A DNA stretch of 64,000 nucleotides from Bacteroidales bacterium (GTDB lineage Bacteria; Bacteroidota; Bacteroidia; Bacteroidales; P3): NCBI GenBank assembly GCA_017545365.1, contig JAFWOP010000048.1:25783-89782 (forward strand), in the 5' to 3' direction. Both the position numbers and the translations under genes were made by a program. Shown one piece after another: positions 44,381 through 52,801 of this stretch. Position 1 is the first letter of the stretch. Each line of letters opens with the position of its first letter. The notes below the pieces were generated by a model. The model did not search any database. It was not told the origin of the DNA and saw nothing but the letters and a program-made list of their open reading frames with translations.

Positions 44381-44942
44381 CATACTCGTCGTAGAGCCGT
44401 CGGACATCATCCGTGCGGGTATCGAGGCGCTGCTGGATGAGGACGAGTTCGTCCTTCTGGCTCCTCTGCGCGATGTGCCAGCCGACTTCGCCTCAAGGCT
44501 CACACGCTTGCAGCCTGACATTCTGCTGCTCAACCCCACACTACTACCTTCGCCCGCCCGCATGCAGCTGGCCTCCATCACTCAGGCGCGCCCCTCGATG
44601 GCGGTGGTGGCCTTGGTCTACCAATATGTCGACCCCCAGCTGCTCGATGCCTTCAAGGTGACCCTCGACATCCGCGAGCAGGGCAGCCATGTGGCGCAAC
44701 GGCTGCGCGAATGCTGCCAGACCGAGGGCGAAGCAGCGGAGGAAAACTATGAGCTCAGCGACCGTGAGTCCGAAGTGTTGCTCCTGGTGGCGCAAGGATG
44801 CAGCAGCAAGGAGATAGCCGACAAGCTGCACATATCCATCCACACGGTCAACACCCACCGCAAAAACATCACCCACAAAACAGGCATCAAGTCCGTCGCG
44901 GGCCTTGCGGTCTATGCTATGCTCCACAACCTGATTAACTGA
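44364..44942 (+). CDS. LuxR-type regulator with a degenerate receiver domain
   Basis: 192 residues. Residues 1-120 follow the receiver fold, but the acidic pocket reads V-E-P-S near residue 11 and the phosphoacceptor site is Asn57 (PDILLLNPTLL) instead of Asp, so phosphorylation is unlikely. Residues 130-190 are a LuxR helix-turn-helix (LSDRESEVLLLVAQGCSSKE, IHTVNTHRKNI). It probably binds DNA in response to something other than a kinase; the overlapping hemerythrin gene is a candidate partner (inference). The MFS gene follows 10 bp downstream. Confidence 0.88.
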   Translation: MKPKTNILVVEPSDIIRAGIEALLDEDEFVLLAPLRDVPADFASRLTRLQPDILLLNPTLLPSPARMQLASITQARPSMAVVALVYQYVDPQLLDAFKVTLDIREQGSHVAQRLRECCQTEGEAAEENYELSDRESEVLLLVAQGCSSKEIADKLHISIHTVNTHRKNITHKTGIKSVAGLAVYAMLHNLIN

Positions 44943-44952
44943 TTTGCCCTCC

Positions 44953-46146
44953 ATGAACAACATACCGCAAACTCAAGACAAGCTTTGGAATGCCAACTAC
45001 ACCAAGGTGTGGTTGGCCAATTTCATGATATTCTTCTCCTTCATGCTGCTCACTCCTTTGCTGCCCATTTATCTGAGCGAGCATTTCGGGGCCGACAAGG
45101 ACACCATAGGCATGGTCCTCTTCGGCTATGCCGTGATGGCGTTGGTGGCACGCCTGTTCAGCGGCTATGTGGTCGACAGCTTCCCACGCAAGATGGTGCT
45201 GCTGGTCAGCTTCACCCTTTTCACCCTTTTCTTCGTGGGCTATGTGGCAGCAGGCTCCCTGATGCTCTTTGCCGTGGTGCGCACCACCCATGGGGTACCC
45301 TTTGGCTTCACCACCGTGGCCAACAGCACCGTGGCCATCGACGTCCTGCCCTCCTCACGACGAACCGAGGGCATAGGCCTCTATGGGTTGAGCAACAACC
45401 TCGCCTCGGCCATCAGCCCCTCCGTGGCCATCTGGATATATACCACCACACATAATTTCGACATCATCTTCTGGCTGGCCATGATAGTGGCAACCCTCGG
45501 ATTGCTGATTGATGCCACCGTCAAGACCAACCCCCGCGAGCTGGTGAAGGACAAACAGAAGGTCTCACTCGACCGCTTCTTCCTCGTTAAGGGGTGGAGC
45601 GAAGCACTCACCATGGTGTGCTTTGCCTTCTCCTATGGCGTCATGTCCACCTATGTGGCCATCTATGGCAAGGAGCGGCTCGGCATCGAGGGCGGCTCGG
45701 GCACCTTCTTCCTCCTCCTCTCCTTAGGCCTTATCCTTTCACGCCTACAGGGCAACAAAGCCCTGCGGCAGGGACGCATCGCCTACAATGCCTCCTTGGG
45801 CGTCTGCGTGTCGCTCTGCGGCTACCTCCTCTTCGCCGCCCTGCCCAACGCCGTCGGCTATTATGGCGCCGCCCTCATTATCGGCTTGGGCAACGGCCAC
45901 ATGTATCCTGCCTATCAGAACATGTTCGTCAACTTGGCCGAACACAACCAGCGCGGCACTGCCAACAGCTCCATCCTTGTGGCGTGGGATGTGGGGGTAG
46001 GTATGGGCATCCTGTTGGGCGGCATCATCTCCGAGCATTACGGCTACTCCACAGCCTTCTGGACAGCGTGGATTGTCAACCTCCTAGGCTTCCTAGGCTT
46101 CTGGCTCTACGTCAAAGGGCATTTCCTCCGCAACAAGCTGCGGTAG
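44953..46146 (+). CDS. Major facilitator superfamily transporter
   Basis: 397 residues with 12 predicted membrane segments. The start is taken as ATG at 44953; a TTG at 44944 would add three residues. The loop GYVVDSFPRKMVLLVS is the MFS motif A region (G-x-x-x-D-x-x-x-R-K). Substrate not determinable; the family resembles drug or small-molecule exporters (AraJ/YfcJ-like). It may be cotranscribed with the hemerythrin-regulator pair (10-bp gap). Confidence 0.85.
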   Translation: MNNIPQTQDKLWNANYTKVWLANFMIFFSFMLLTPLLPIYLSEHFGADKDTIGMVLFGYAVMALVARLFSGYVVDSFPRKMVLLVSFTLFTLFFVGYVAAGSLMLFAVVRTTHGVPFGFTTVANSTVAIDVLPSSRRTEGIGLYGLSNNLASAISPSVAIWIYTTTHNFDIIFWLAMIVATLGLLIDATVKTNPRELVKDKQKVSLDRFFLVKGWSEALTMVCFAFSYGVMSTYVAIYGKERLGIEGGSGTFFLLLSLGLILSRLQGNKALRQGRIAYNASLGVCVSLCGYLLFAALPNAVGYYGAALIIGLGNGHMYPAYQNMFVNLAEHNQRGTANSSILVAWDVGVGMGILLGGIISEHYGYSTAFWTAWIVNLLGFLGFWLYVKGHFLRNKLR

Positions 46147-46185
46147 CCTCTGAAAGTTTTTTTCTGCTATGTCGTTTTTTTTTCG

Positions 46186-46193
46186 TACTTTTG
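46186..46193 (+). promoter_or_regulatory. -7 promoter box of the polyferredoxin gene
   Basis: TACTTTTG followed by CA, 29 bp before the ATG at 46222 and after the MFS stop. Confidence 0.6.
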
Positions 46194-46221
46194 CAAAGTC
46201 AAATATAATAACCGCACAAAC

Positions 46222-47610
46222 ATGATGAAGAAAATACGCATCATCCTGGCCACGCTCTTCTTTGTGGGCCTCATCCTTTTGTTTGCCGGCTGCGGCGGGC
46301 TTTTCACCCCCTATTTTGGCTGGATGGCCAAAATGCAGTTCCTGCCTGCTGTGCTGGCTCTCAACTTCGTAGTTTTCGTGGGCATTAGCCTCGTGGCCCT
46401 CATCTTTGGCCGTTTCTACTGCTCCATCGTCTGCCCCTTGGGCGTGATGCAGGACTGTTTCAGCTGGCTGGGAGGCAAGGCCAAGAAGAACCGCTTCCAG
46501 TATAAGAAAGGCAACACCGTGCTCCGTATCATATTCCTTGTAGCTTTTGTGCTGCTTATGCTCTTTGGCCTCAACGGAGTAGCCCTGCTGATTGCCCCCT
46601 ACAGCGCCTTTGGCCGCATCGCCAATACCATCTTCCACTGGTCGGGTTTCAACGTCACCGCCATCGTGGCCATCGTCACCTTCGTCGTCATCGGCTTCCT
46701 ATCCTTCCGCTGGGGCCGCCTGTGGTGCAACACCTTCTGCCCGGTGGGCTCGGTGCTGGGCTTCTTCTCCAAGTTCGCGCTCTTCAAGCCGGTCATCGAC
46801 ACCTCCAAGTGCAACGGCTGCACCCTCTGTGCCCGTAACTGCAAGGCCATGTGCATCAATCCCCAAACCCACACCATCGACTACTCCCGCTGTGTGGCAT
46901 GCATGGATTGCCTGAACAACTGCCATCAGGGTGCCATCTCCTATACGAGGGCAAAATCCTCCGCCAAGACCCCGTCGTCCGACGAGGCGGTCGACACCTC
47001 GCGCCGCAAGTTCGTCCTCACTACCGCCGCCGTGGGTGCCGCAATGGCATTGGAAGCACAAGAAAAGAAAGTCGACGGCGGCCTCGCCGTATTGGAAGAC
47101 AAGCAGCTGCCCGACCGCAAAGTGCCGCTGAAACCTTTCGGTGCCAAAAGCCTGAAGAATTTCTCCAGCCACTGCACTGGCTGCCAGCTCTGTGTGAGCG
47201 AATGCCCCCACAAGGTGCTCCGTCCTTCTAAAGACTTGAAGACACTCCTGCAGCCCGAAATGGCATTCGACAAGGGTTTCTGTGCCCCCGACTGCACCCG
47301 CTGTAGTCAGGTGTGCCCCACCGGAGCCATCAAGCCCATCGATGCCGCCGACAAGAGCAGTATCAGCATCGGACATGCCGTCACCGTCACCAGCAATTGT
47401 TTGCTGGGCCAAGGTGTCACCTGCAACGCCTGTTCGCGCCATTGTCCTGCCGCTGCCATCAGCATCGTAAGTGACGAAAGCACCGGTCATAGCCGCATCA
47501 CTGTCAACGAGCAGCGCTGTATCGGTTGCGGAGCCTGCGAATACTATTGCCCTGTGCGTCCTTTCTCGGCAATTTACGTCGAAGGGCGAGAAGTTCATGC
47601 AAGTGTGTGA
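46222..47610 (+). CDS. NapH-like membrane polyferredoxin with internal twin-arginine motif
   Basis: 462 residues. N-terminal membrane domain (about residues 5-165) with NapH-type C-x3-C-P motifs at Cys67/Cys71 and Cys169/Cys173. Two 4Fe-4S sets follow (Cys197-207 and Cys224-234). Then S-R-R-K-F-V-L-T-T-A at 260-269, with Arg261-Arg262 and a short hydrophobic stretch, looks like a Tat signal. Four further Cys sets follow (318-328, 354-365, 393-408, 433-443). It probably carries electrons across or along the inner membrane to a periplasmic partner. tatA/tatC and a Tat-type ferredoxin reductase lie 3-6 kb downstream. Partner and donor unknown. Confidence 0.85.
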   Translation: MMKKIRIILATLFFVGLILLFAGCGGLFTPYFGWMAKMQFLPAVLALNFVVFVGISLVALIFGRFYCSIVCPLGVMQDCFSWLGGKAKKNRFQYKKGNTVLRIIFLVAFVLLMLFGLNGVALLIAPYSAFGRIANTIFHWSGFNVTAIVAIVTFVVIGFLSFRWGRLWCNTFCPVGSVLGFFSKFALFKPVIDTSKCNGCTLCARNCKAMCINPQTHTIDYSRCVACMDCLNNCHQGAISYTRAKSSAKTPSSDEAVDTSRRKFVLTTAAVGAAMALEAQEKKVDGGLAVLEDKQLPDRKVPLKPFGAKSLKNFSSHCTGCQLCVSECPHKVLRPSKDLKTLLQPEMAFDKGFCAPDCTRCSQVCPTGAIKPIDAADKSSISIGHAVTVTSNCLLGQGVTCNACSRHCPAAAISIVSDESTGHSRITVNEQRCIGCGACEYYCPVRPFSAIYVEGREVHASV

Positions 47611-47619
47611 GAAAAAGTG

Positions 47620-47627
47620 TATCTTTG
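47620..47627 (+). promoter_or_regulatory. -7 promoter box of the yitT-like gene
   Basis: TATCTTTG followed by CA, 52 bp before the ATG at 47679 and just after the preceding stop codon. Confidence 0.65.
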
Positions 47628-47678
47628 CAGTCTGAAACAAAATAACTCAATTCTTACAACTGCATAAAATACAGTAAA

Positions 47679-48641
47679 ATGAATAATATTATCGATACAC
47701 TGAGTATCCTCAAAACCGTCAAATTTTGGAAGGAACTGGTCATTATGACCCTCGGCATGTTCGTCACCGCCGCCGCCGTCTACTACTTTTTGGTGCCCAG
47801 CAAGCTCATCATCGGCACCATCTCAGGTCTCTCCATCGTGCTCAACAACATCTTCATGGCTGCCGGCATCAACATCGGCCTCTCGGTCATCATCATGGCC
47901 ATCAATGCCATACTGCTCATCTTGGCATGGATTCTGATTGGGCATGAGTTCGGAGCCAAGACGGTCTACACCGCTATGATTTTGGGTCCCCTCACCGACG
48001 TGTGGGACGCCATCCTCCCCTGGCAGAACATCGCGCACGAGAACCTCACCACTGGCTCTATGTCCGTCATGGGCGACCCCTGGCTCGACCTCTGCTGCTT
48101 CGTTCTGTTGCTGAGTGCTTCTCAAGCCCTTATGTTCAGCATCAACGCCTCCACCGGCGGATTGGACATCCTTGCCAAGATAGTCAATAAATACCTCCAT
48201 TTCGACATCGGCACCTCGGTCTCCATAGCCGGTGCCGTCATCTGCTGCACCGCATTCTTCATCAACGACTTCCGCATGGTAGTCATCGGCCTCATCGGCA
48301 CCTGGATCAACGGTCTGGTGGTCGACTACTTCACCGCCTCGCTCAACAACCGCAAACGCGTCTGCATCGTCTCGAAGGAATATGACCGCATCCGCCGCTA
48401 TATCATCGACGAGCTGCACCGCGGCTGCACCCTCTACGAGGTGATTGGCGGCTACAGCAACGAACGCTCTATCGAGCTCGAAGTGTTGCTCACCAAGGAC
48501 GAGTTCAGCAAGCTCCTGGCCTTCATCAAGGACAACGACCTCCCCGCCTTCACCACCGCCGGCAACGTCAGCGAGGTCTACGGCCTTTGGACCAAACACA
48601 GCAAAAAGAAAGAAATCAAAGCCGAAGTCGAGCAACGCTAA
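47679..48641 (+). CDS. YitT family membrane protein (DUF161 + DUF2179)
   Basis: 320 residues. About five to six membrane segments in residues 20-200 (YitT_membrane), with the conserved SINASTGGLDILAKI segment, then a soluble DUF2179 domain (residues 225-300: GCTLYEVIGGYSNE, PAFTTAGNVSEVYG). Function not established; proposed transporters. The C-terminus is Lys-rich. It has its own promoter and a probable terminator. Confidence 0.92.
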   Translation: MNNIIDTLSILKTVKFWKELVIMTLGMFVTAAAVYYFLVPSKLIIGTISGLSIVLNNIFMAAGINIGLSVIIMAINAILLILAWILIGHEFGAKTVYTAMILGPLTDVWDAILPWQNIAHENLTTGSMSVMGDPWLDLCCFVLLLSASQALMFSINASTGGLDILAKIVNKYLHFDIGTSVSIAGAVICCTAFFINDFRMVVIGLIGTWINGLVVDYFTASLNNRKRVCIVSKEYDRIRRYIIDELHRGCTLYEVIGGYSNERSIELEVLLTKDEFSKLLAFIKDNDLPAFTTAGNVSEVYGLWTKHSKKKEIKAEVEQR

Positions 48642-48666
48642 TCCGGCTTCAGACCCATTGCTATAC

Positions 48667-48700
48667 AGAGGACTGCATACCCGTGCGGCCCTCTTTTCTT
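48667..48700 (+). terminator. Probable terminator after the yitT-like gene
   Basis: Stem AGAGG/CCTCT with inner GCAT/GTGC pairing, followed by TTTTCTTTCT, 26 bp after the stop codon. The stem is interrupted, so confidence is moderate. Confidence 0.5.
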
Positions 48701-49007
48701 TCTGCCTTCACCCCGCTGCGACCGTTTCCCCATGTTTTTGCCACTTCAACCTTTTGTTTTCCTCTCTACGTCGTTTGTCATACCTAAATTGTATCGAAAG
48801 AAAATCGACTGAAAATAGAAATAAGTAGTAATGTAAAATATTGACTTGTACATATTTCTGTGCGAATTAGAGGGGTTGGCGGCCCGTTGTCTTTCCGACT
48901 GTCTTCCGTGCGTCGCCACTTTGGCATTGCACTGGCAAGAGAGTTGGTGTACCGGTCATTTTTTTACTAATCGCTATATTTTTATTCACTGATTAAAAAT
49001 AAATGCG

Positions 49008-49015
49008 TATCTTTG
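49008..49015 (+). promoter_or_regulatory. -7 promoter box of the CPBP protease gene
   Basis: TATCTTTG followed by CA. It overlaps an ATG at 49013, so the real start is the next ATG at 49052. Confidence 0.65.
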
Positions 49016-49051
49016 CAAAATCAAATTATTGTAACATTTATCAGTACCGTT

Positions 49052-50356
49052 ATGAGAACAAAAAGATACGACAAGCGGTTTCTACCGATGCTATGGGTAG
49101 GCCTGGTTTTGTGGCTGGGCTCCATGTTGGTGACAGCTGTAATGGAATGGACGGGCAACAAACTGCCTGGGCAAAGTACCTTGATGGATATGGGCAAGTG
49201 GATGTTCCATAGTGTCCCTGTCATGACTTTGTTGCTGTTGTGCCTGATACAGCCCATATTTGAAGAGTTTGCTTTCCGTCTCTGGGGCGTGGGCAAGAAA
49301 TGGACGACCATCGTGTGCCTGGTGCTCATGACGCTCTTCGCCACCAGTGAGATGGGCTTGTGGGGGCTGTTGTTTGTGGGTGCCATCTTGTTTGTGTGGC
49401 TCGCTGTGGCCGACCGCTTCTTGCAAGTGTGGATTAATGCCATCCTTTCGTCGGTTTGTTTTGCGCTGTGCCATGTGTCGGGTTTCGGCGATTTCTCGCT
49501 GGGCATGGTGCTGGGTTTGGTCGACATCTTCGGCATGGCATTGGTGCTGTGCTGGCTGACTATTAATTTCAGCATCTGGCTGTCGGCTCTGCTGCATGTG
49601 CTGAACAACTCGTTGGCCATCCTCATCCCGCTGCTGTTCCTCGGCAGCCCGTCAAAGCTGGATTGTTACACCCAGCAGGGCGGCGGAAACCCCTCTCTCG
49701 TCTACAACCTCTCCATGGAGCCGCTGCGACCCTTTGCCGACAACACCGCGCTAATTGATGGAGCTGACCAGTTGTGGAATTTGGATTCCACCACCACGGA
49801 GTTCTACATGGTGGGTGAGCCAGCGCAGATTGCTTCTTATTTGACATCACAAGTGATTAAGGAACCCCATACCTACTATCTTGACTGGGAATCCAAAGGC
49901 GAGAGTTTGGAAGAACGCGTAGTGTTCAAGGTGTCCAACATTGCTGCGCCTGGTGCACCCGACTACGTCAAGCTGCTGAAAGACTATCTTGTTTTAGCCG
50001 AGAAATACGGCGACGAGCCGCTGGTGTTCGACACCACCGAGGTGATGCTGAAAGAGGTTTGGCTGGTGTATCCCGACGGGCGTGAGGTGCTGTTTGAAGA
50101 GGGTTGTGACGATTATGCTAAGGCAGCGGATCGTATTATGTCGAGCAGTTTTGGTATGAAGGGGAATATGTTGATTACGGAATATGAAGAGGTGAACGAT
50201 TCAACGATAGTACCGCATGATTATTGTCTCCTAAGATCAAACCCGCTGGCTGAAAAGCTTGGAATGAGTTCTATGGACGATATGATGAGCCAATTGTCGG
50301 GTTTCAAGATTGAATATCGCGATGCTCGCCCGGCCACACTGATAGTGATAAAATAA
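49052..50356 (+). CDS. CPBP-family intramembrane metalloprotease
   Basis: 434 residues from the ATG at 49052 (MRTKRYDKRFLPMLW). Several membrane segments in the first 200 residues carry the CPBP motifs: FEEFAFRLWG (E-E-x-x-x-R), a His in CHVSGFGDFS, and HVLNNS (H-x-x-x-N). Members process prenylated or other membrane proteins, including bacteriocin self-immunity. The C-terminal 220 residues are soluble and unrecognised, longer than the usual family. The aldo/keto reductase gene starts 11 bp downstream. Confidence 0.85.
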   Translation: MRTKRYDKRFLPMLWVGLVLWLGSMLVTAVMEWTGNKLPGQSTLMDMGKWMFHSVPVMTLLLLCLIQPIFEEFAFRLWGVGKKWTTIVCLVLMTLFATSEMGLWGLLFVGAILFVWLAVADRFLQVWINAILSSVCFALCHVSGFGDFSLGMVLGLVDIFGMALVLCWLTINFSIWLSALLHVLNNSLAILIPLLFLGSPSKLDCYTQQGGGNPSLVYNLSMEPLRPFADNTALIDGADQLWNLDSTTTEFYMVGEPAQIASYLTSQVIKEPHTYYLDWESKGESLEERVVFKVSNIAAPGAPDYVKLLKDYLVLAEKYGDEPLVFDTTEVMLKEVWLVYPDGREVLFEEGCDDYAKAADRIMSSSFGMKGNMLITEYEEVNDSTIVPHDYCLLRSNPLAEKLGMSSMDDMMSQLSGFKIEYRDARPATLIVIK

Positions 50357-50367
50357 TAACGTTGTAT

Positions 50368-51786
50368 ATGGATAGACGAGATTTCTTAAAGAGTTTGGGC
50401 GCAGGTGCCCTGGCCACTGCGGCGATGGCTGCGGGATGTAAGAACCCCAATGCTACAAGTGCGGAAGGCTTTGCATTGGGCGAAGTGCCGACTGACAAGA
50501 TGACTTATCGGCAGGGCACTCATGGCGAGAAGGTGTCGCTTCTGGGGTTTGGCTTTATGCGCCTCCCCTCTGTGGAGGAAGGCAAGGACGCCAACCATTC
50601 CGACAGCGACCTTGACCAAGACCGCATCAACGAAATGACCGACTACGCCATAGCCCATGGCTTGAACCTCTTCGACACCGCCCCCCGCTACTGCAAGGCA
50701 CGGTCGGAGATTGCATTGGGCAAGGCCCTGAGCCGCCACAAGAGAGACGAGTACCTCGTAAGCACCAAGCTCTCCAACCAGAATCCCTCCCTTTGGAACT
50801 ACAAGGGTAGTGTGGAGATGTTCGAGCAGTCGTTGGAACGGCTGCAGGTGGATTATCTCGATTTCTATATGCTCCATTGTGTGGGTCTCCCCGGTCGTGA
50901 CCAGGACGGCAACCCGGTGGAACCCATGGAGGCTTTCAACCGCCGTTTTGTCGACACCGGGATGATAGAGTTCCTCATGGAGCAGCGTGCCAAAGGGCGC
51001 ATCCGCAACCTCGGCTTCTCCTATCATGGCGATGTGAAGGTGTTTGACCATGCCCTGTCGATGCATGAGCAGGTGCATTGGGACCACGTGCTGATTCAGC
51101 ACAACTATATTAACTGGCAGCATGCCGCCGACTTGGCAGAGGAAGCGGGTGGCGGCGATGCCAATTCCGAATACCTCTATGGCGAGTTGGTCAAGCGCGA
51201 CATCCCCATCTTCGTGATGGAGCCCCTGCTGGGCGGCCAGTTGGCCAACCTGCCCGACTTTGCCGTCGAGGAGTTCAAACGCCGTGCGCCTGAGCAGAGC
51301 GTGGCCTCCTGGGCCTTCCGTTTTGCCGGCAACCAGCCGCGCATCCTCACCGTCTTGAGCGGCATGACCTTTATGGAGCATCTGCAGGACAACCTCCGCA
51401 CCATGTCGCCCCACAAGCCCCTCACCCCTGACGAGGAGAAACTTCTGGCTTCCATCGCCGACCGCTATGTGGAGTACCCGCTTGTGCCTTGCACCGGCTG
51501 TCAGTACTGCATGCCCTGCCCCTACGGCATCGACATCCCCGGCATCTTCGCCCACTACAACAAGATGGTCAACGAAGGTTTGCTGCTCACCGAGCCCGAC
51601 GACAATGCCACCTCCGCCGAACGTCGAGCCTACCGCAAGGCTCGCCGCGAATATTTGAAAAATTACGACCATGCCATCGAGCGTGACCGTCAGGCCGACC
51701 ACTGCATCGGTTGCGGCAGGTGTTTGCACGAATGCCCCCAGCGGATTAACATCCCCGCTCGTCTGGCGATGATTGAAAAAGTGTAA
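50368..51786 (+). CDS. Aldo/keto reductase with ferredoxin clusters, Tat lipoprotein signal
   Basis: 472 residues from the ATG at 50368. A TTG start at 50362 would add two residues. MDRRDFLKSLGAGALATAAM is a twin-arginine signal (Arg3-Arg4) and M-A-A-G-C gives a lipobox at Cys24, so it is a probable Tat-exported lipoprotein. Residues 45-370 form an aldo/keto reductase barrel (GLNLFDTAPRYCKARSE, YLVSTKLSNQ, DYLDFYMLH, LGFSYHG). The C-terminus has 4Fe-4S motifs CTGCQYCMPCPYGID and CIGCGRCLHECP. Likely a periplasmic or membrane-anchored redox enzyme. tatA starts 21 bp downstream. Confidence 0.88.
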   Translation: MDRRDFLKSLGAGALATAAMAAGCKNPNATSAEGFALGEVPTDKMTYRQGTHGEKVSLLGFGFMRLPSVEEGKDANHSDSDLDQDRINEMTDYAIAHGLNLFDTAPRYCKARSEIALGKALSRHKRDEYLVSTKLSNQNPSLWNYKGSVEMFEQSLERLQVDYLDFYMLHCVGLPGRDQDGNPVEPMEAFNRRFVDTGMIEFLMEQRAKGRIRNLGFSYHGDVKVFDHALSMHEQVHWDHVLIQHNYINWQHAADLAEEAGGGDANSEYLYGELVKRDIPIFVMEPLLGGQLANLPDFAVEEFKRRAPEQSVASWAFRFAGNQPRILTVLSGMTFMEHLQDNLRTMSPHKPLTPDEEKLLASIADRYVEYPLVPCTGCQYCMPCPYGIDIPGIFAHYNKMVNEGLLLTEPDDNATSAERRAYRKARREYLKNYDHAIERDRQADHCIGCGRCLHECPQRINIPARLAMIEKV

Positions 51787-51807
51787 TAACATGATACTGT
51801 TCTTGCT

Positions 51808-51987
51808 ATGAATATACTGTTTATTGGGACGACCGAGATTGTCGTCATCGTGTTGGTGGTGCTGCTCCTTTTCGGCGGCAAGAAGATTCCCGAGCTTATG
51901 CGCGGCATGGGCAAAGGGGTGAAAAGCTTCAAAGATGGGATGAACGGCTTGGACGAGAAAGAAGAGAAAAAAGAAGGGGAAAAATAG
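51808..51987 (+). CDS. tatA: Twin-arginine translocase subunit TatA
   Basis: 59 residues. A single N-terminal membrane helix (NILFIGTTEIVVIVLVVLLL) is followed by the hinge FGGKKIPELMRGMGKGVKSF, an amphipathic helix, and an acidic/Lys-rich tail (EKEEKKEGEK). TatA forms the translocation pore with TatC. No TatB was found; Bacteroidota use a two-component TatAC. It lies 21 bp after the Tat-type reductase gene. Confidence 0.9.
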   Translation: MNILFIGTTEIVVIVLVVLLLFGGKKIPELMRGMGKGVKSFKDGMNGLDEKEEKKEGEK

Positions 51988-51997
51988 ACCCAAAAGA

Positions 51998-52039
51998 CTA
52001 TAGTTTCTATAGTCCCTACAGGAGCTATAGAAACTATAG
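51998..52039 (+). promoter_or_regulatory. Intercistronic inverted repeat between tatA and tatC
   Basis: CTATAGTTTCTATAG (51998-52012) and CTATAGAAACTATAG (52025-52039) are perfect 15-bp reverse complements with a 12-bp loop. The stem ends 12 bp before the tatC ATG. No T tract follows. It may set the TatA:TatC ratio by limiting tatC translation or by stabilising tatA mRNA (inference). Confidence 0.6.
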
Positions 52040-52051
52040 GAGCTGTAATCT

Positions 52052-52801
52052 ATGGATTTCTGGGAGCATCTGGAGGAACTCAGGGGGTGTCTGCTGAAGG
52101 CCGTGGTAGCTGTGGCACTCTGTGCCGTGGCGGCCTTCTGTTGCAAGGACTGGCTTTTTGCCTTGGTAATGGCTCCCAGCACGTCCGATTTTGTCACCTA
52201 CCGCCTTTTCTCACGCCTTACCGGCGTGGCCAACGATTTTCACATCGACCTCTTTAACCCCGAATTGGCTCAGCAGTTTATGGTTCACATGAAGGTAGCC
52301 CTTTGGATGGGTCTCCTCATCGTGTCGCCCTATCTGCTCTACCTCCTGTTCCATTTTGTTGCCCCCGGCCTGTATGCTCATGAACGCCGTTATGCCATTC
52401 GCGCCGTCGGAAGCGGCTATGTGATGTTCCTCCTAGGTGTGGCACTCAACTATTTCCTCATCTTCCCGCTCACTTTCCGCTTCTTGGGTACCTATCAGGT
52501 GAGCACCGATGTGCCCAACCAGATAGCCCTCTCTTCGTATATAAGCGTCCTGCTGATGCTCTGCTTCTTGATGGGTGTGGTGTTCGAGCTGCCGGTGCTC
52601 TGCTGGCTCCTGGCCAAGATAGGGGTGCTGAAGCCCGATTTCATGCGCAAATACAGGAAACATGCCGTCGTGGCCATCCTTATCATCGCGGCGGTCATCA
52701 CCCCTTCGGGCGATGCCATGACCCTCTCGATGGTGGCACTGCCCATCTATGCACTTTATGAAATAAGTATTCTAGTGGTGAAAAAAACTATCGCATCATG
52801 A
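52052..52801 (+). CDS. tatC: Sec-independent translocase subunit TatC
   Basis: 249 residues, six membrane segments. The start MDFWEHLEELRGCLLKAV is the TatC signal-binding region (F-x-x-H-L-x-E-L-R), and ILIIAAVITPSGDAMTLSM is the conserved last-helix block. It recognises twin-arginine signals. The gene overlaps the downstream GH89 gene by 4 bp (ATGA), which ties it to the tatA-tatC unit. Confidence 0.96.
   Translation: MDFWEHLEELRGCLLKAVVAVALCAVAAFCCKDWLFALVMAPSTSDFVTYRLFSRLTGVANDFHIDLFNPELAQQFMVHMKVALWMGLLIVSPYLLYLLFHFVAPGLYAHERRYAIRAVGSGYVMFLLGVALNYFLIFPLTFRFLGTYQVSTDVPNQIALSSYISVLLMLCFLMGVVFELPVLCWLLAKIGVLKPDFMRKYRKHAVVAILIIAAVITPSGDAMTLSMVALPIYALYEISILVVKKTIAS

Larger units (their letters stand above)
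48642..49051. other. Intergenic region before the CPBP protease gene
   Basis: 410 bp. It holds the probable yitT terminator (48667-48700) and the CPBP -7 box (49008-49015). The rest is AT-rich with no coding signal. Confidence 0.55.

Noticed and set aside
49013..49051. Upstream ATG for the CPBP protease gene
   Set aside because: It lies within the TATCTTTG promoter box; the next ATG gives a normal membrane-protein start.
50386..52197. 603-codon minus-strand open frame across the reductase, tatA and tatC
   Set aside because: Crosses three real genes; the composition is that of an antisense shadow.
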